Below, piece after piece: positions 27,710 to 36,027 of a stretch of DNA of 64,000 bases (positions are counted from its first letter, which is position 1; every line of letters begins with the position of its first letter). Origin of the DNA: Mycolicibacterium senegalense (lineage in GTDB: Bacteria; Actinomycetota; Actinomycetes; Mycobacteriales; Mycobacteriaceae); NCBI RefSeq assembly GCF_019645875.1, contig NZ_CP081000.1, positions 1,116,001 through 1,180,000 of the forward strand, given 5' to 3'. The notes beneath the pieces were generated by a model, which made no database searches, was not told the DNA's origin, and saw nothing but the letters and a program-made list of their open reading frames with translations. The position numbers were made by a program, and so were the translations under genes.

Positions 27710-28483
27710 ATGACGACGATGTCCGTTTCCCCCCGCGCCCAGCAACCCCGCCAGGCCATCCTCGGACAGTTGCCGAAGATTCACCGCACTGACGGATCAG
27801 CAATTCGAGTGTTGCTAGTTGATGACGAGCCGGCGCTGACCAACCTCGTCAAGATGGCCCTGCACTACGAGGGCTGGGAAGTCGACGTGGCGCACAACGG
27901 CCACGACGCGGTAGCAAAGTTCGACGAGATCGAACCAGACGTCGTGGTGCTGGACATCATGCTGCCAGACATCGACGGCCTGCAGATTCTGCAACGTGTA
28001 CGAGAGGCCGACGGCTACACGCCGACGCTGTTTTTGACCGCCCGGGATTCCGTGTTGGACCGGGTGTCCGGGCTGACCGCCGGCGCCGACGACTACATGA
28101 CCAAGCCGTTCAGCCTCGAGGAGCTGGTGGCCCGGCTGCGCGGGCTGCTGCGCCGGTCGAGCCACACCACGCCGCCGGCCGACGAGACCCTCAAGGTCGG
28201 AGACATGGTGCTCGACGGGGCCAGCCGCGAGGTCACCCGGGGCGGTGAACCGATCAACTTGACGGTGACCGAGTTCGAGCTGTTGCGTTACCTGATGCGC
28301 AATCCGCGCCGGGCATTGAGCCGAGCCGAGATTCTCGACCGGGTGTGGAACTACGGGTTCGGCGGGAAGTCGAGCATCGTCGACCTGTACATCTCCTACC
28401 TGCGCAAGAAGGTCGACACCGATCGTGAGCCGATGATCCATACCGTGCGTGGCGTGGGGTACATGCTGCGACCGGCGTCGTGA
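27710..28483 (+). CDS. OmpR/PhoB-family response regulator
   Basis: 257 residues. The receiver domain (about residues 33-145) has the acidic pair VDDEP, the phospho-acceptor Asp82 in VVLDIMLPD, the Thr in LFLTARDS and the Lys in TKPFSLEEL. The winged-helix domain (about 165-254) ends IHTVRGVGYMLRPAS. A 30-residue Pro/Gln-rich N-terminus precedes the receiver. The family member is not identified (PhoP/TrcR/TcrX relatives are possible). Start ATG 27710; an ATG at 27719 is nearly as good. The sensor kinase gene follows 7 bases later. Confidence 0.9.
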   Translation: MTTMSVSPRAQQPRQAILGQLPKIHRTDGSAIRVLLVDDEPALTNLVKMALHYEGWEVDVAHNGHDAVAKFDEIEPDVVVLDIMLPDIDGLQILQRVREADGYTPTLFLTARDSVLDRVSGLTAGADDYMTKPFSLEELVARLRGLLRRSSHTTPPADETLKVGDMVLDGASREVTRGGEPINLTVTEFELLRYLMRNPRRALSRAEILDRVWNYGFGGKSSIVDLYISYLRKKVDTDREPMIHTVRGVGYMLRPAS

Positions 28484-28490
28484 TCGGCTG

Positions 28491-30005
28491 ATGCCGCCCA
28501 GACGCTGGGGGCCGCGCTCGCTGCGCCGGCAATTGGTGCTCGGGGTCAGTGCGATCGTCACCGTGGTGTTGTTCGCGGTCGGCGCGTTGTCGGTGTACAG
28601 CCTGCACACCTATGTGACGACGATGAGCGATACCGAGGTGTCGCGGTCGTTGGCGGCCTTCAGCCATTCCCTCGAGAAGTGGCGCGAAAGCAGGGACGGG
28701 CACGAGCTGGCCGCGGATACCGAGGCGCTCACGGCGTTCGTCGGGCAGGCCCCGGGAAACCTGATCGCGGTCCTGCACGACGGTGAGGTGATCCAGTCCG
28801 CGGTGTTCTCCGACGGTGAGCCGCACCCGGCCCCGGAGGCGGTGACGCGGGCACTCGACCAGTACAGCTGGACCGAACCCCATCCGCGCACGGTGAAGCT
28901 TCCGGTGCTGGGCTCCTACCGGCTGGCCAGCCAGCCGGCGGGCAACGGTGACGTGCTGGTCTCCGGGGTGTCGCTGGACAGTGCGAACCTGGTGATCGCT
29001 CGGAAGACGGTGACCGTCGGGGTGATGATCGTCATTGCCCTGATCGTCACCGCCTTGGGCACGGTTGCGGTGGTGCGCTACGCACTGCGGCCGCTGAGCC
29101 GGGTGGCGGCGACCGCGGCCAAGGTCGCCAAGTTGCCCTTGGACGGTGGCGATCACCGCATCACGACGCGAGTCCGGGACAAGGACACCGATCCGGATAC
29201 CGAGGTCGGCCTGGTCGGGGAGACGTTGAACCAGCTGCTGGCCAATGTCGACAGTGCGCTGGCCGCACTGGCCGAATCCGACCGGCGCACCCGGCAGTTC
29301 CTCACCGATGCCAGCCATGAGCTGCGTACCCCGCTGGCGGCGATCCAGGGGTATGCCGAGCTGACGCGGCAGGACAGTGCGACTCTGCCGCCCACCACCG
29401 AGTACGCGCTGGCCCGTATCGAAGCCGAAGCGCGCCGGATGACGGGCCTGGTCAGTGACCTGCTGTTGTTGTCGCGCTTGAGTGAGGGCCAAGACCTGGA
29501 GACCGACGACATCGACCTGAGCGATCTGGTGGTCGACGCGGTCAACGACGTCGCGGTCGGCGCGCCCGAGCACCACTGGGTGGCCGAGCTGCCCGACGAT
29601 CCGCTGTGGGTGCGGGGCGATCTGGCCCGGCTGCACCAAGTGGTCAGTAATTTGTTGACGAATGCCCGCATTCATACGCCGCCCGGTGTGACCGTCACCA
29701 TTGCGCTCACCAAGGGTGATGAATTCGCGGAATTGACGGTTACCGACGACGGTCCGGGAATAGATGCCGAATTGTTGCCGAATCTTTTCGGCAGATTTGT
29801 GCGGGCCGATAAATCGCGATCCCGAGAATTGGGCAGTACCGGATTGGGCCTGGCCATCGTGGCGACAATCGTCGAGGCGCACCGCGGCACTGTAGCGGTC
29901 GCCTCCAAGCCTGGTGAAACCGTGTTTACTGTGCGTATCCCGCTGGCCGGCGAGGTCGCGGGCGACGCGGCCGGCGGGTATTCCAAAAATATGAATCCGG
30001 CCTGA
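28491..30005 (+). CDS. Sensor histidine kinase
   Basis: 504 residues from ATG 28491. First span LVLGVSAIVTVVLFAVGAL, an extracytoplasmic sensor of about 135 residues, second span VGVMIVIALIVTALGTVAVV, HAMP linker, and the H-box DASHELRTPL with His276. N box NLLTNARIH, G1 box DDGPGID and G2 box GSTGLGLAI are intact. It pairs with the response regulator just upstream. The signal is unknown; divergence from the SulP-carbonic anhydrase gene suggests anion or CO2/pH-related input, which is inference. Confidence 0.92.
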   Translation: MPPRRWGPRSLRRQLVLGVSAIVTVVLFAVGALSVYSLHTYVTTMSDTEVSRSLAAFSHSLEKWRESRDGHELAADTEALTAFVGQAPGNLIAVLHDGEVIQSAVFSDGEPHPAPEAVTRALDQYSWTEPHPRTVKLPVLGSYRLASQPAGNGDVLVSGVSLDSANLVIARKTVTVGVMIVIALIVTALGTVAVVRYALRPLSRVAATAAKVAKLPLDGGDHRITTRVRDKDTDPDTEVGLVGETLNQLLANVDSALAALAESDRRTRQFLTDASHELRTPLAAIQGYAELTRQDSATLPPTTEYALARIEAEARRMTGLVSDLLLLSRLSEGQDLETDDIDLSDLVVDAVNDVAVGAPEHHWVAELPDDPLWVRGDLARLHQVVSNLLTNARIHTPPGVTVTIALTKGDEFAELTVTDDGPGIDAELLPNLFGRFVRADKSRSRELGSTGLGLAIVATIVEAHRGTVAVASKPGETVFTVRIPLAGEVAGDAAGGYSKNMNPA

Positions 30006-30013
30006 ATTTCCAA

Positions 30014-30027
30014 TGAGTGGCCATTCA
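30014..30027. promoter_or_regulatory. Near-palindrome TGAGTGGCCATTCA
   Basis: Six of seven base pairs are symmetric. It is nearly identical to the palindrome at 19404-19417 upstream of mce operon 1, and it lies 96 bases before the small secreted protein gene. Confidence 0.35.
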
Positions 30028-30079
30028 ATACGCACATTCGTATGGGTTCAATATGAGTTGATGGACGCGCCGGAATTGC

Positions 30080-30102
30080 CTGAATAGGCTGAACTTATTC
30101 AG
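30080..30102. promoter_or_regulatory. Inverted repeat CTGAATA-N9-TATTCAG before the secreted protein start
   Basis: Perfect 7-bp arms (30080-30086 and 30096-30102). The second arm overlaps the region just upstream of the ribosome site AAGGAAGG, so it may affect translation or act as an operator. Confidence 0.4.
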
Positions 30103-30122
30103 CAAGGAAGGCAGGTAGTTCA

Positions 30123-30443
30123 ATGAGGAACACCGTCACAAAGACCGTCGTCGCCACCGCCGCCACCGGCCTGGCCCTGGGCGCACTGGCCCTGGCCGGC
30201 CCGGCCGCCGCCGCCCCGAGCGGGGCTGGGACGGCCCAGCAGACCATCAAGCAGTTGGAGGACGAGGGCTACCGCGTCATCCTGTCCCGGGTGGGCAGCG
30301 GCTCGATCAACGATTGCAATGTCAAGGCGGTCCGTCCCGGCCGTGACATCACGGAGCTGAAGGCCGCGCCGCGCGGCAACACCGAGGAGCGGGTCCGCTA
30401 CACCACGGTCTACGTCGACCTCGCCTGCGGCCAGGGCAAGTAA
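30123..30443 (+). CDS. Small secreted protein of unknown function, copy 1
   Basis: 106 residues with a signal peptide (TVVATAATGLALGALALAG, cleavage after AAA near residue 31). The mature part of about 75 residues contains TIKQLEDEGYRVI, a first Cys in NDCNVKAV and a second in TTVYVDLACGQGK, probably forming one disulfide. It is a clear paralogue of the protein at 56176-56457 (shared LexQGYxV, Cys-x-V, TVYVDxxC). I do not know a function for this mycobacterial family. Ribosome site AAGGAAGG precedes the ATG by 12-13 bases. Confidence 0.82.
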   Translation: MRNTVTKTVVATAATGLALGALALAGPAAAAPSGAGTAQQTIKQLEDEGYRVILSRVGSGSINDCNVKAVRPGRDITELKAAPRGNTEERVRYTTVYVDLACGQGK

Positions 30444-30495
30444 CCCCACGCCCGGAGCGGTGGACCACACCATCGCCCCGGGTTAGGGTGACGGC

Positions 30496-31011
30496 GTGCT
30501 GAGCAGAGTGGTGATCGGCCTGGTAAGCGTCGCGGGCGCGGCGGTGATGAGTGTGCCGCCGCTGGCGGCTGCCGAGCCGGAACCGGCGCCGGCGTTGCCC
30601 AACGTCAACGCGTATCCACCGGTCAAGACCTCTGAATACGCCGTGATGGACAACAACTGGTACGCGTTCAGCATCCCGGAGGGCATCACGTGTGTGCTGC
30701 AGCGCAGCGGCAGCTACGGCTGCAGCGGCCCGATCCCGGCCGCCCCCAACGGCGCCAACCTGGTCAGCGGCGGGCCCGGGGTTCCCGGGTTCGCCAGCTC
30801 GCCGGCCCCGGTGTTCGGCGTCGTCGAGAATCCCAAGCCGTTGCCGCCGAACTCGCGGATCAGTTATCAGACGATCAGCTGCGGCACCGACGGTGTCACG
30901 ACCTCATGCATCAACGGACGCAACCAGTCCGGTTTTGTGATCAGCCCGGCAGGCAGCTTCGTCATCGGTGAACAGGAGTCGGACTTCAAGCCGACCTTCC
31001 AGATCGGCTGA
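30496..31011 (+). CDS. Secreted protein of unknown function with four cysteines
   Basis: 171 residues from GTG 30496. Signal peptide VVIGLVSVAGAAVMSVPPLAAA, then a Pro-rich linker and a domain with NNWYAFSIPEGITCVLQ, YGCSGPIPAAP, ISCGTDG and SCINGRN. The four Cys probably form two disulfides. It is 52 bases after the small secreted protein and may share its transcript; it is convergent with the APC permease, 3 bases apart. No function recognised. Confidence 0.75.
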   Translation: MLSRVVIGLVSVAGAAVMSVPPLAAAEPEPAPALPNVNAYPPVKTSEYAVMDNNWYAFSIPEGITCVLQRSGSYGCSGPIPAAPNGANLVSGGPGVPGFASSPAPVFGVVENPKPLPPNSRISYQTISCGTDGVTTSCINGRNQSGFVISPAGSFVIGEQESDFKPTFQIG

Positions 31012-31014
31012 GGC

Positions 31015-32460
31015 TCAGCCGATTCCTTCGAGCGTCTCCATATCGCTGGTGCCGATCTTCGCGATGACTTCTGGTGACCGGCGGCTCAGGATCCAGTACC
31101 AGGCCAGCGCGGCGGCTACCGTGGCCAGGAACAGCCACGGGATCACGTTGAGCGGATAGGCCGGCACCGGATACACGTTGGCGTAGAACACATATGCCAT
31201 CGATCCGATGGCCAGCGTGGCAGCGGGCCAGACCATCCGAACGCGGACCTTGATGCTCCGCAGGAAGACGACGGCCGCGATCGCGGCGGCGGCATAGGCC
31301 ACCATGTAACCGTAGGTCCCGTAGGTGTCCACCCAGGTCACGACGTCCATCGCGTCGACGCCGACCAGGTACAGGACCACGGGCACCGCGATCACCAGCG
31401 GGCCGACCGAGATCAGCGCGCGGTGCGGGGTCAGGTGCGTCGGATGGGTCCGGCCGATGGCCGACGGAACCACACCCTCTTTGCCCATCACGTACAGGAT
31501 GCGGCCGATGACATTCATCGGCGCGACCACCACGGCGAAAAACGACGCGGCGATACCGAAGTCGAGGATCGGGTTGAACCAGCCCGGCATGCCGACCAGG
31601 GTCGCGAGATCGTTGAGCGGTTGCGCGGATTCGCCGAGGGCGGGGCCCAGTGCGGCCACCTGGGTGTAGGCGGCGAAGACGTACAGCACGCCCACGCCGG
31701 CGGCGCTCCACATGATGGCCCGCGGCACCGCGCGGTAGGGATCCTTGGCCTCGCGGGCCAGGGCGTCGGCGCTGGAGAACCCGACGAAGCCCAGGATCGC
31801 CAACACCATGCCCACCGCGATACCCGACGGCTTGGCGCCGCTCAGGTCGAACTGGTCGGCATCGAATGCGTTCGCTCCGAGGTGCACCAGGGTGAACACC
31901 AGCAGCAGGGTGATGATGGACACCGAAACCAGTTCCAGCACAAGCGAAACCCGCGCGGAGAGCCGGATGCCGCGGATGGTGAACAAGGTGGCCAGCGCGC
32001 CGAGAACGGCGGCCAGCACGATCTGCGCGGCCACGCCGTGGATCGGAATGCCGAGTTGGTTGAGCAGGGTGGCGGTGTAGGCGACCGAGCCGCTCAGCGA
32101 ACCCGCGGCGATGCCGAAGCATCCGATGATCAGGCTGACGCCGGTCAGGTAGGCGCCGAACGGTCCCAGGGCGGTCGCGGCATAGCTGTACAGCGAGCCC
32201 GCGCTGGAGCGGCGCTTGGCGAACTGCGAGATGCAGTAGCCCACCGAGAGGATGACGACGGTGGCCAGGGCGAAGGAGACCCAGGTGCCGTTACTGGCGC
32301 TGGTGTAGATGGCGGCAGCGGTGAACGCGATGACGGCGCTGGGCGCGATGTTGGCGATCGCTTGCGCGGCCAGTTCGCCGCCGCCCATCACCCCGCGGCG
32401 CAGGCCCGCGTCCCCGTCCCCGGTCGGGGTCTCGGCCCGGGTCTGAAGATCTTCAGTCAC
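31015..32460 (-). CDS. APC-superfamily amino acid/amine permease
   Basis: 481 residues, about 12 spans, with the family start GVMGGGELAAQAIANIAPSAV and the segment VGFSSADALAREAKDPYRAVPRAI typical of APC transporters (consensus region around TM6). It follows the alcohol dehydrogenase gene by 18 bases and is almost certainly in the same operon, under the divergent XRE-cupin regulator. Substrate is unknown; an amine, amino acid or amino alcohol fits the partner genes. Start ATG 32460. Confidence 0.87.
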   Translation of the reverse strand: MTEDLQTRAETPTGDGDAGLRRGVMGGGELAAQAIANIAPSAVIAFTAAAIYTSASNGTWVSFALATVVILSVGYCISQFAKRRSSAGSLYSYAATALGPFGAYLTGVSLIIGCFGIAAGSLSGSVAYTATLLNQLGIPIHGVAAQIVLAAVLGALATLFTIRGIRLSARVSLVLELVSVSIITLLLVFTLVHLGANAFDADQFDLSGAKPSGIAVGMVLAILGFVGFSSADALAREAKDPYRAVPRAIMWSAAGVGVLYVFAAYTQVAALGPALGESAQPLNDLATLVGMPGWFNPILDFGIAASFFAVVVAPMNVIGRILYVMGKEGVVPSAIGRTHPTHLTPHRALISVGPLVIAVPVVLYLVGVDAMDVVTWVDTYGTYGYMVAYAAAAIAAVVFLRSIKVRVRMVWPAATLAIGSMAYVFYANVYPVPAYPLNVIPWLFLATVAAALAWYWILSRRSPEVIAKIGTSDMETLEGIG

Positions 32461-32478
32461 TTGGGATCTCGATTCTTC

Positions 32479-33624
32479 TCAGGCGTTCGGGACGAGGAGT
32501 TGGCGCAGTGCGTGGCCGGCGGCCAGATCGTCGAGGGCGGCCGCGGCTTCGGCCAGGGGCCGCCGGGCGGAGATCATCGAGGCCAGGTCGAGGTTGCCGG
32601 CCATGACCTCGTCGACCAGCTGCGGGATGTCACGCTCGGGCACCGCCGAGCCGTAGTTGGAGCCGAGGATCCGTTGATCGGCTTCGGCCAGTGCGAGCGG
32701 GTCGAAGCCGGCCCGCTCGCCGGCCGGGGGGAGACCGACGATGACGGCGGCCCCGCCGAGGCCGAGTGCGGCGATGGCCTGCTCGGTGGTGGCGATCTTG
32801 CCGATGGCGTCGAAGACGTAGTCGTATCCGTCGGGCAGCACCTCGTGCAGGGCCGCCACGACGTCGGGGACCGCAGAGGCATCGACGGTGTCGGTGGCGC
32901 CGAGTTTGCGGGCCAGGTCGAGTTTTTCGGCGACGACGTCGACAGCCACGATGCGCGAGGCGCCGGCCAGCCGGGCGCCCTGAACGCAGGCCAGGCCCAC
33001 TCCGCCGCAGCCGATCACCGCGACGGTCGAATCAGGCTGTACGCCGGCGGTGTTGCGCACCGCGCCCACTCCGGTGGCGATGGCACAGCCCACGATCGCG
33101 ATGTCTTCCAGGGGTGCGTCCTTGCGGACCTTGATCGCGCCGCTGCGGGGCACGACGACCTGCTCGGCGTAGGAGGACACCCCGAGGTAGTGGTGGATCG
33201 GGCCGCGTTCGTTGGACAGCCTGGTGGTTCCGTCGTACAGGGTGCCACCGGTGGCCACGACCGACGCCACCAGCGAGCACTGGGCCGGCCGGCCGGCCTG
33301 GCACGCTCGGCACTCGCCGCAGCCTGGCACCCAGCTGAGCACCACATGGTCGCCGGGTTGCAGGTCGTCGACGCCGGTGCCGACCGCGGTGACCACGCCG
33401 GATCCTTCGTGCCCGAGGACCACCGGGGCCGGCACGTCCCAGGCTCCGGTGGTGACGTGCAGGTCGGAGTGGCAGACGCCGGCGGCGGCGATCTGGACCC
33501 GCACCTCGCCGGGACCGGGTGCGGCGAGGTCGACGTTCTCGATGCTGATGGTTCCGTTGCCGTCGAGGACGGCGGCCTGGATGCGCGTCGACTCGCTGGT
33601 GGGTTCGGTTGCAGGTGCAGACAC
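32479..33624 (-). CDS. Zinc-dependent alcohol dehydrogenase (medium-chain)
   Basis: 381 residues from GTG 33624, which has AGAAAGG at good spacing; the ATG at 33660 lacks a site. Catalytic zinc ligands are in GVCHSDLH and GHEGSGVV, structural zinc Cys in CGECRACQAGRPAQC, and the coenzyme motif is GCGGVGL with an acidic residue in VDVVAEK, so NAD is likely. C-terminal sequence resembles class III-type and NDMA-dependent mycobacterial enzymes, but the substrate is not clear. It is the first gene of an operon with the APC permease. Confidence 0.88.
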   Translation of the reverse strand: MSAPATEPTSESTRIQAAVLDGNGTISIENVDLAAPGPGEVRVQIAAAGVCHSDLHVTTGAWDVPAPVVLGHEGSGVVTAVGTGVDDLQPGDHVVLSWVPGCGECRACQAGRPAQCSLVASVVATGGTLYDGTTRLSNERGPIHHYLGVSSYAEQVVVPRSGAIKVRKDAPLEDIAIVGCAIATGVGAVRNTAGVQPDSTVAVIGCGGVGLACVQGARLAGASRIVAVDVVAEKLDLARKLGATDTVDASAVPDVVAALHEVLPDGYDYVFDAIGKIATTEQAIAALGLGGAAVIVGLPPAGERAGFDPLALAEADQRILGSNYGSAVPERDIPQLVDEVMAGNLDLASMISARRPLAEAAAALDDLAAGHALRQLLVPNA

Positions 33625-33678
33625 CGCGTGCCTTTCTGTGCTTCGGGAAGGCATCGCCACGTGTAGGGTTCAATGCCA

Positions 33679-33699
33679 TAAAACGATGGACGTGTTTTA
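33679..33699. promoter_or_regulatory. Inverted repeat TAAAAC-N9-GTTTTA, candidate operator
   Basis: Perfect 6-bp arms (33679-33684 and 33694-33699) midway between the divergent dehydrogenase (start 33624) and XRE-cupin (start 33744) genes. A third half-site, TAAAC, begins at 33706. Position and symmetry fit an autoregulatory site for the XRE-cupin protein. Confidence 0.5.
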
Positions 33700-33743
33700 C
33701 ACCACTAAACGAATGGGCGTCAACAGTTAAGGGGGGAGCGTCA

Positions 33744-34376
33744 GTGGCGGACGGCCAACAGACCGGCACCGAGACCGGTATGGGGCGGGCCGGGGCAAGG
33801 TTGCGCGAGTTTCGTGGTCAGCGCGGATTGAGCCTGACCGAAGTTGCCGCCCGGGCCGAGGTGACCAAGGGCTTCCTGAGCCTGGCCGAGCGGGGGATGA
33901 CCAACGTGTCGGTCCCGGTGCTGATGCGCATCTGCGACGCCTTGGAGATCGGCATCGGCGATCTGTTCGAGTACCCCTCGGCGCCGGTGGTGCGCAGTGG
34001 GGCCGGCGCGCCGCTGGAGATGGGCGGGCACGGGGTCAGGGAGGAATTACTGACCCCGAAGTCCGAACACCACGTGCAGGTGATGCACACCATCATGCGG
34101 CCGGGCGGCGGTTCCGGCGGGGCCTACCGGCTCGATGCCGCAACGGTTTTCGTCTACGTGCTCAAGGGTGGGCTCAGCATCACCATCGAGGGCCAGACCA
34201 CCTTGCTCGACACCGGCGACAGCATGACCTTCGGCGCCACCCAACTGCACGACTGGCACAACCCGACCGACGACGAGGCCGAGGTGCTCTGGACCATCGC
34301 CCCGCCGGTCGGAGCCGAGGACTTCCGCGCCGCGGTGCGCGGCGAGGCCGAACCCGGTTCCGCGAAAGCGACGTAG
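33744..34376 (+). CDS. XRE-family regulator with C-terminal cupin domain
   Basis: 210 residues from GTG 33744 (GGGGGGAG upstream). The N-terminal helix-turn-helix (LREFRGQRGLSLTEVAARAEVTKGFLSLAERG, about residues 15-50) is followed by a cupin domain (FVYVLKGGLSITIEGQTTLL, HDWHNPTDDEAEVLW). The architecture is that of PuuR-like regulators, where the cupin binds the inducer. It is divergent from the dehydrogenase-permease operon and probably controls it. In-frame sequence upstream to 33609 is not used. Confidence 0.88.
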   Translation: MADGQQTGTETGMGRAGARLREFRGQRGLSLTEVAARAEVTKGFLSLAERGMTNVSVPVLMRICDALEIGIGDLFEYPSAPVVRSGAGAPLEMGGHGVREELLTPKSEHHVQVMHTIMRPGGGSGGAYRLDAATVFVYVLKGGLSITIEGQTTLLDTGDSMTFGATQLHDWHNPTDDEAEVLWTIAPPVGAEDFRAAVRGEAEPGSAKAT

Positions 34377-34430
34377 CGGTCGAAGGCAAGCGACCGAGAG
34401 CGACCATGGCGTCACTCTCGGAGCGGAAAA

Positions 34431-35456
34431 TCAGAACCCGGACCCGTGCACCTCGTGGCCGGGTTTCTCGATCATCAAGCCGTAGTAGGCGTCCTCGACC
34501 TTCGCGCCGTGGTTGATCACCGCGTCGACCTCGCGGGCGATCGGCATGTTGAGGCCGTACTTGTCGGCGAACTCCATGATCACGCTGGCGGCCTTGACGC
34601 CCTCGGCGACCTGGTTCATCGACGCGATGATCTCGTCGATGGACTTGCCCGATCCCAGTTGCTCGCCGACGTGGCGGTTGCGACTGCGCTGGCTGGTGCA
34701 GGTGACGATGAGATCTCCCATGCCCGCCAGCCCGGCGAAGGTGTCGCGCTGGCCGCCTGTGGCCTCGCCGAGTTTGGCCATCTCGCGCACCGCGCGGGCC
34801 ATGACCATGGCGCGGGTGTTCTCCCCGATGCCCAGTGAATAACCCATTCCGACGGCGATGGCGTAGACGTTCTTGAGTGCCCCGGCCATCTCCACGCCCA
34901 CCACGTCGTCGGTGGTGTAGGTGCGAAACCGCTTGGTGCGGAACAGCTGTGCCAAGTTCGCGGCCAGGTGCTGATCGGGCATGGCCAGTACGGCGGCGGC
35001 CGCGTAGCCCTCGGCCACCTCGCGGGCGATGTTGGGCCCGGCCAGGATGCCGGCCGGATGTCCGGGCAACACCTCGTCGACGATCTCGCTCATCCGGCGG
35101 TTGGTGCCCTGCTCCAGGCCTTTGACCAGGGAGACCACCGGCACCCACGGCCTCAGTTCACGGGCCAGCTCGGTGAGCACGCCGCGGAAGCCGTGCGACG
35201 GCACACCCATCACGATCACGTCGGCGCAGTTGGCGGCCTCGCTGAAATCGTTTGTTGCCTTGAGGTTTTCGGGGAGGACGACTTCGTTGCCCAGATAGCG
35301 TGAGTTGCGGTGGTTCTCGTTGATGTCCTTGGCGGTCTCCTCGGAGCGCACCCACTGCAACGTCGGACCGCGCCGAGCGCAGATGGAGGCCACGGTGGTG
35401 CCCCAGGATCCTCCGCCGAGGACGACGACGTTGGGTTCGCGTTGCGCGGGTGCCAT
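34431..35456 (-). CDS. gpsA: Glycerol-3-phosphate dehydrogenase [NAD(P)+]
   Basis: 341 residues. N-terminal GGGSWGTTVA (residues 14-23) is the coenzyme loop. KGLEQGT, GPNIAREVAEG, the catalytic Lys region EMAGALKNVYAIAVGMGYSLGIGENTRA, and AGMGDLIVTCTS are all present. It makes sn-glycerol-3-phosphate for phospholipid synthesis. It corresponds to Rv0564c and keeps the htpX-gpsA gene pairing, although the SulP, two-component and dehydrogenase genes lie between them here. Confidence 0.94.
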   Translation of the reverse strand: MAPAQREPNVVVLGGGSWGTTVASICARRGPTLQWVRSEETAKDINENHRNSRYLGNEVVLPENLKATNDFSEAANCADVIVMGVPSHGFRGVLTELARELRPWVPVVSLVKGLEQGTNRRMSEIVDEVLPGHPAGILAGPNIAREVAEGYAAAAVLAMPDQHLAANLAQLFRTKRFRTYTTDDVVGVEMAGALKNVYAIAVGMGYSLGIGENTRAMVMARAVREMAKLGEATGGQRDTFAGLAGMGDLIVTCTSQRSRNRHVGEQLGSGKSIDEIIASMNQVAEGVKAASVIMEFADKYGLNMPIAREVDAVINHGAKVEDAYYGLMIEKPGHEVHGSGF

Positions 35457-36027
35457 GGCGATCAGCGTATTGCCGCGACGCGTCGGCTGAGCCCGACTTG
35501 CCGAACTGGATTGGCCGAAACTCGACTGACATCGGCTGTAGTCAGTAGACTTCGGCGCAACGACGCTCCTGGTGTTCCGGTGCGGCCCGTCGGCAAAACT
35601 TCGGCTGGTTTCCTCAGGCGTTGAGCACGATTGGCAAAGTTAACGCGCATACCGGGTACCGATTCCGTGGCAAGTCCGCGCAAAGGGTGCGGATCCTTGA
35701 CTCGCCGGGCCTGGTCCTTACGTCAGTGTCAATGCGTAGGCGCGCCGACGGAGGCCTGAATGCACTGCATTTACAGGTGAAACGGGAACTGACACGCGCC
35801 CACCTGCGCGACGCGATCCAACCGTCAGTGTGCTGGGAGGCGGTGACCGATTTGCCGGGAATTGATGAGCCGGTCTCGCTAAGTGAATGATAATTCGGCA
35901 AAACGTTGACGCGGGATGAGCGCCGACGTTACGGTGCCAACCACTGTGAGTTATCCGGCCGGCGGTGGCCATATCTCGGCCTGGGGAGGAATTGCACTGT
36001 GTTCGATCTGCTGCTTAATGAGAGAGG
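35457..36027. other. Non-coding region upstream of mce operon 2
   Basis: This 571-base stretch lies between the gpsA start and yrbEA. Open frames at 35621-35890 (+) and 35614-35901 (-) have weak third-position GC, no ribosome site and no recognisable family, so I do not call them genes. It should hold the gpsA promoter and the mce operon 2 promoter; the latter's ribosome site GAGAGAGG is at about 36018. Confidence 0.55.
35525..35546. promoter_or_regulatory. Inverted repeat ACTGAC-N10-GTCAGT
   Basis: Perfect 6-bp arms, 69 bases upstream of gpsA and about 480 upstream of yrbEA. It could serve either divergent gene. Related half-sites (TCAGTGTC near 35724, ACTGACAC near 35790) lie in the same region. 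Confidence 0.35.

Noticed and set aside
35614..35901. Opposed open frames of 89 and 95 residues in the gpsA to mce operon 2 interval
   Set aside because: Weak third-position GC, no ribosome site, no recognisable family; treated as regulatory DNA.
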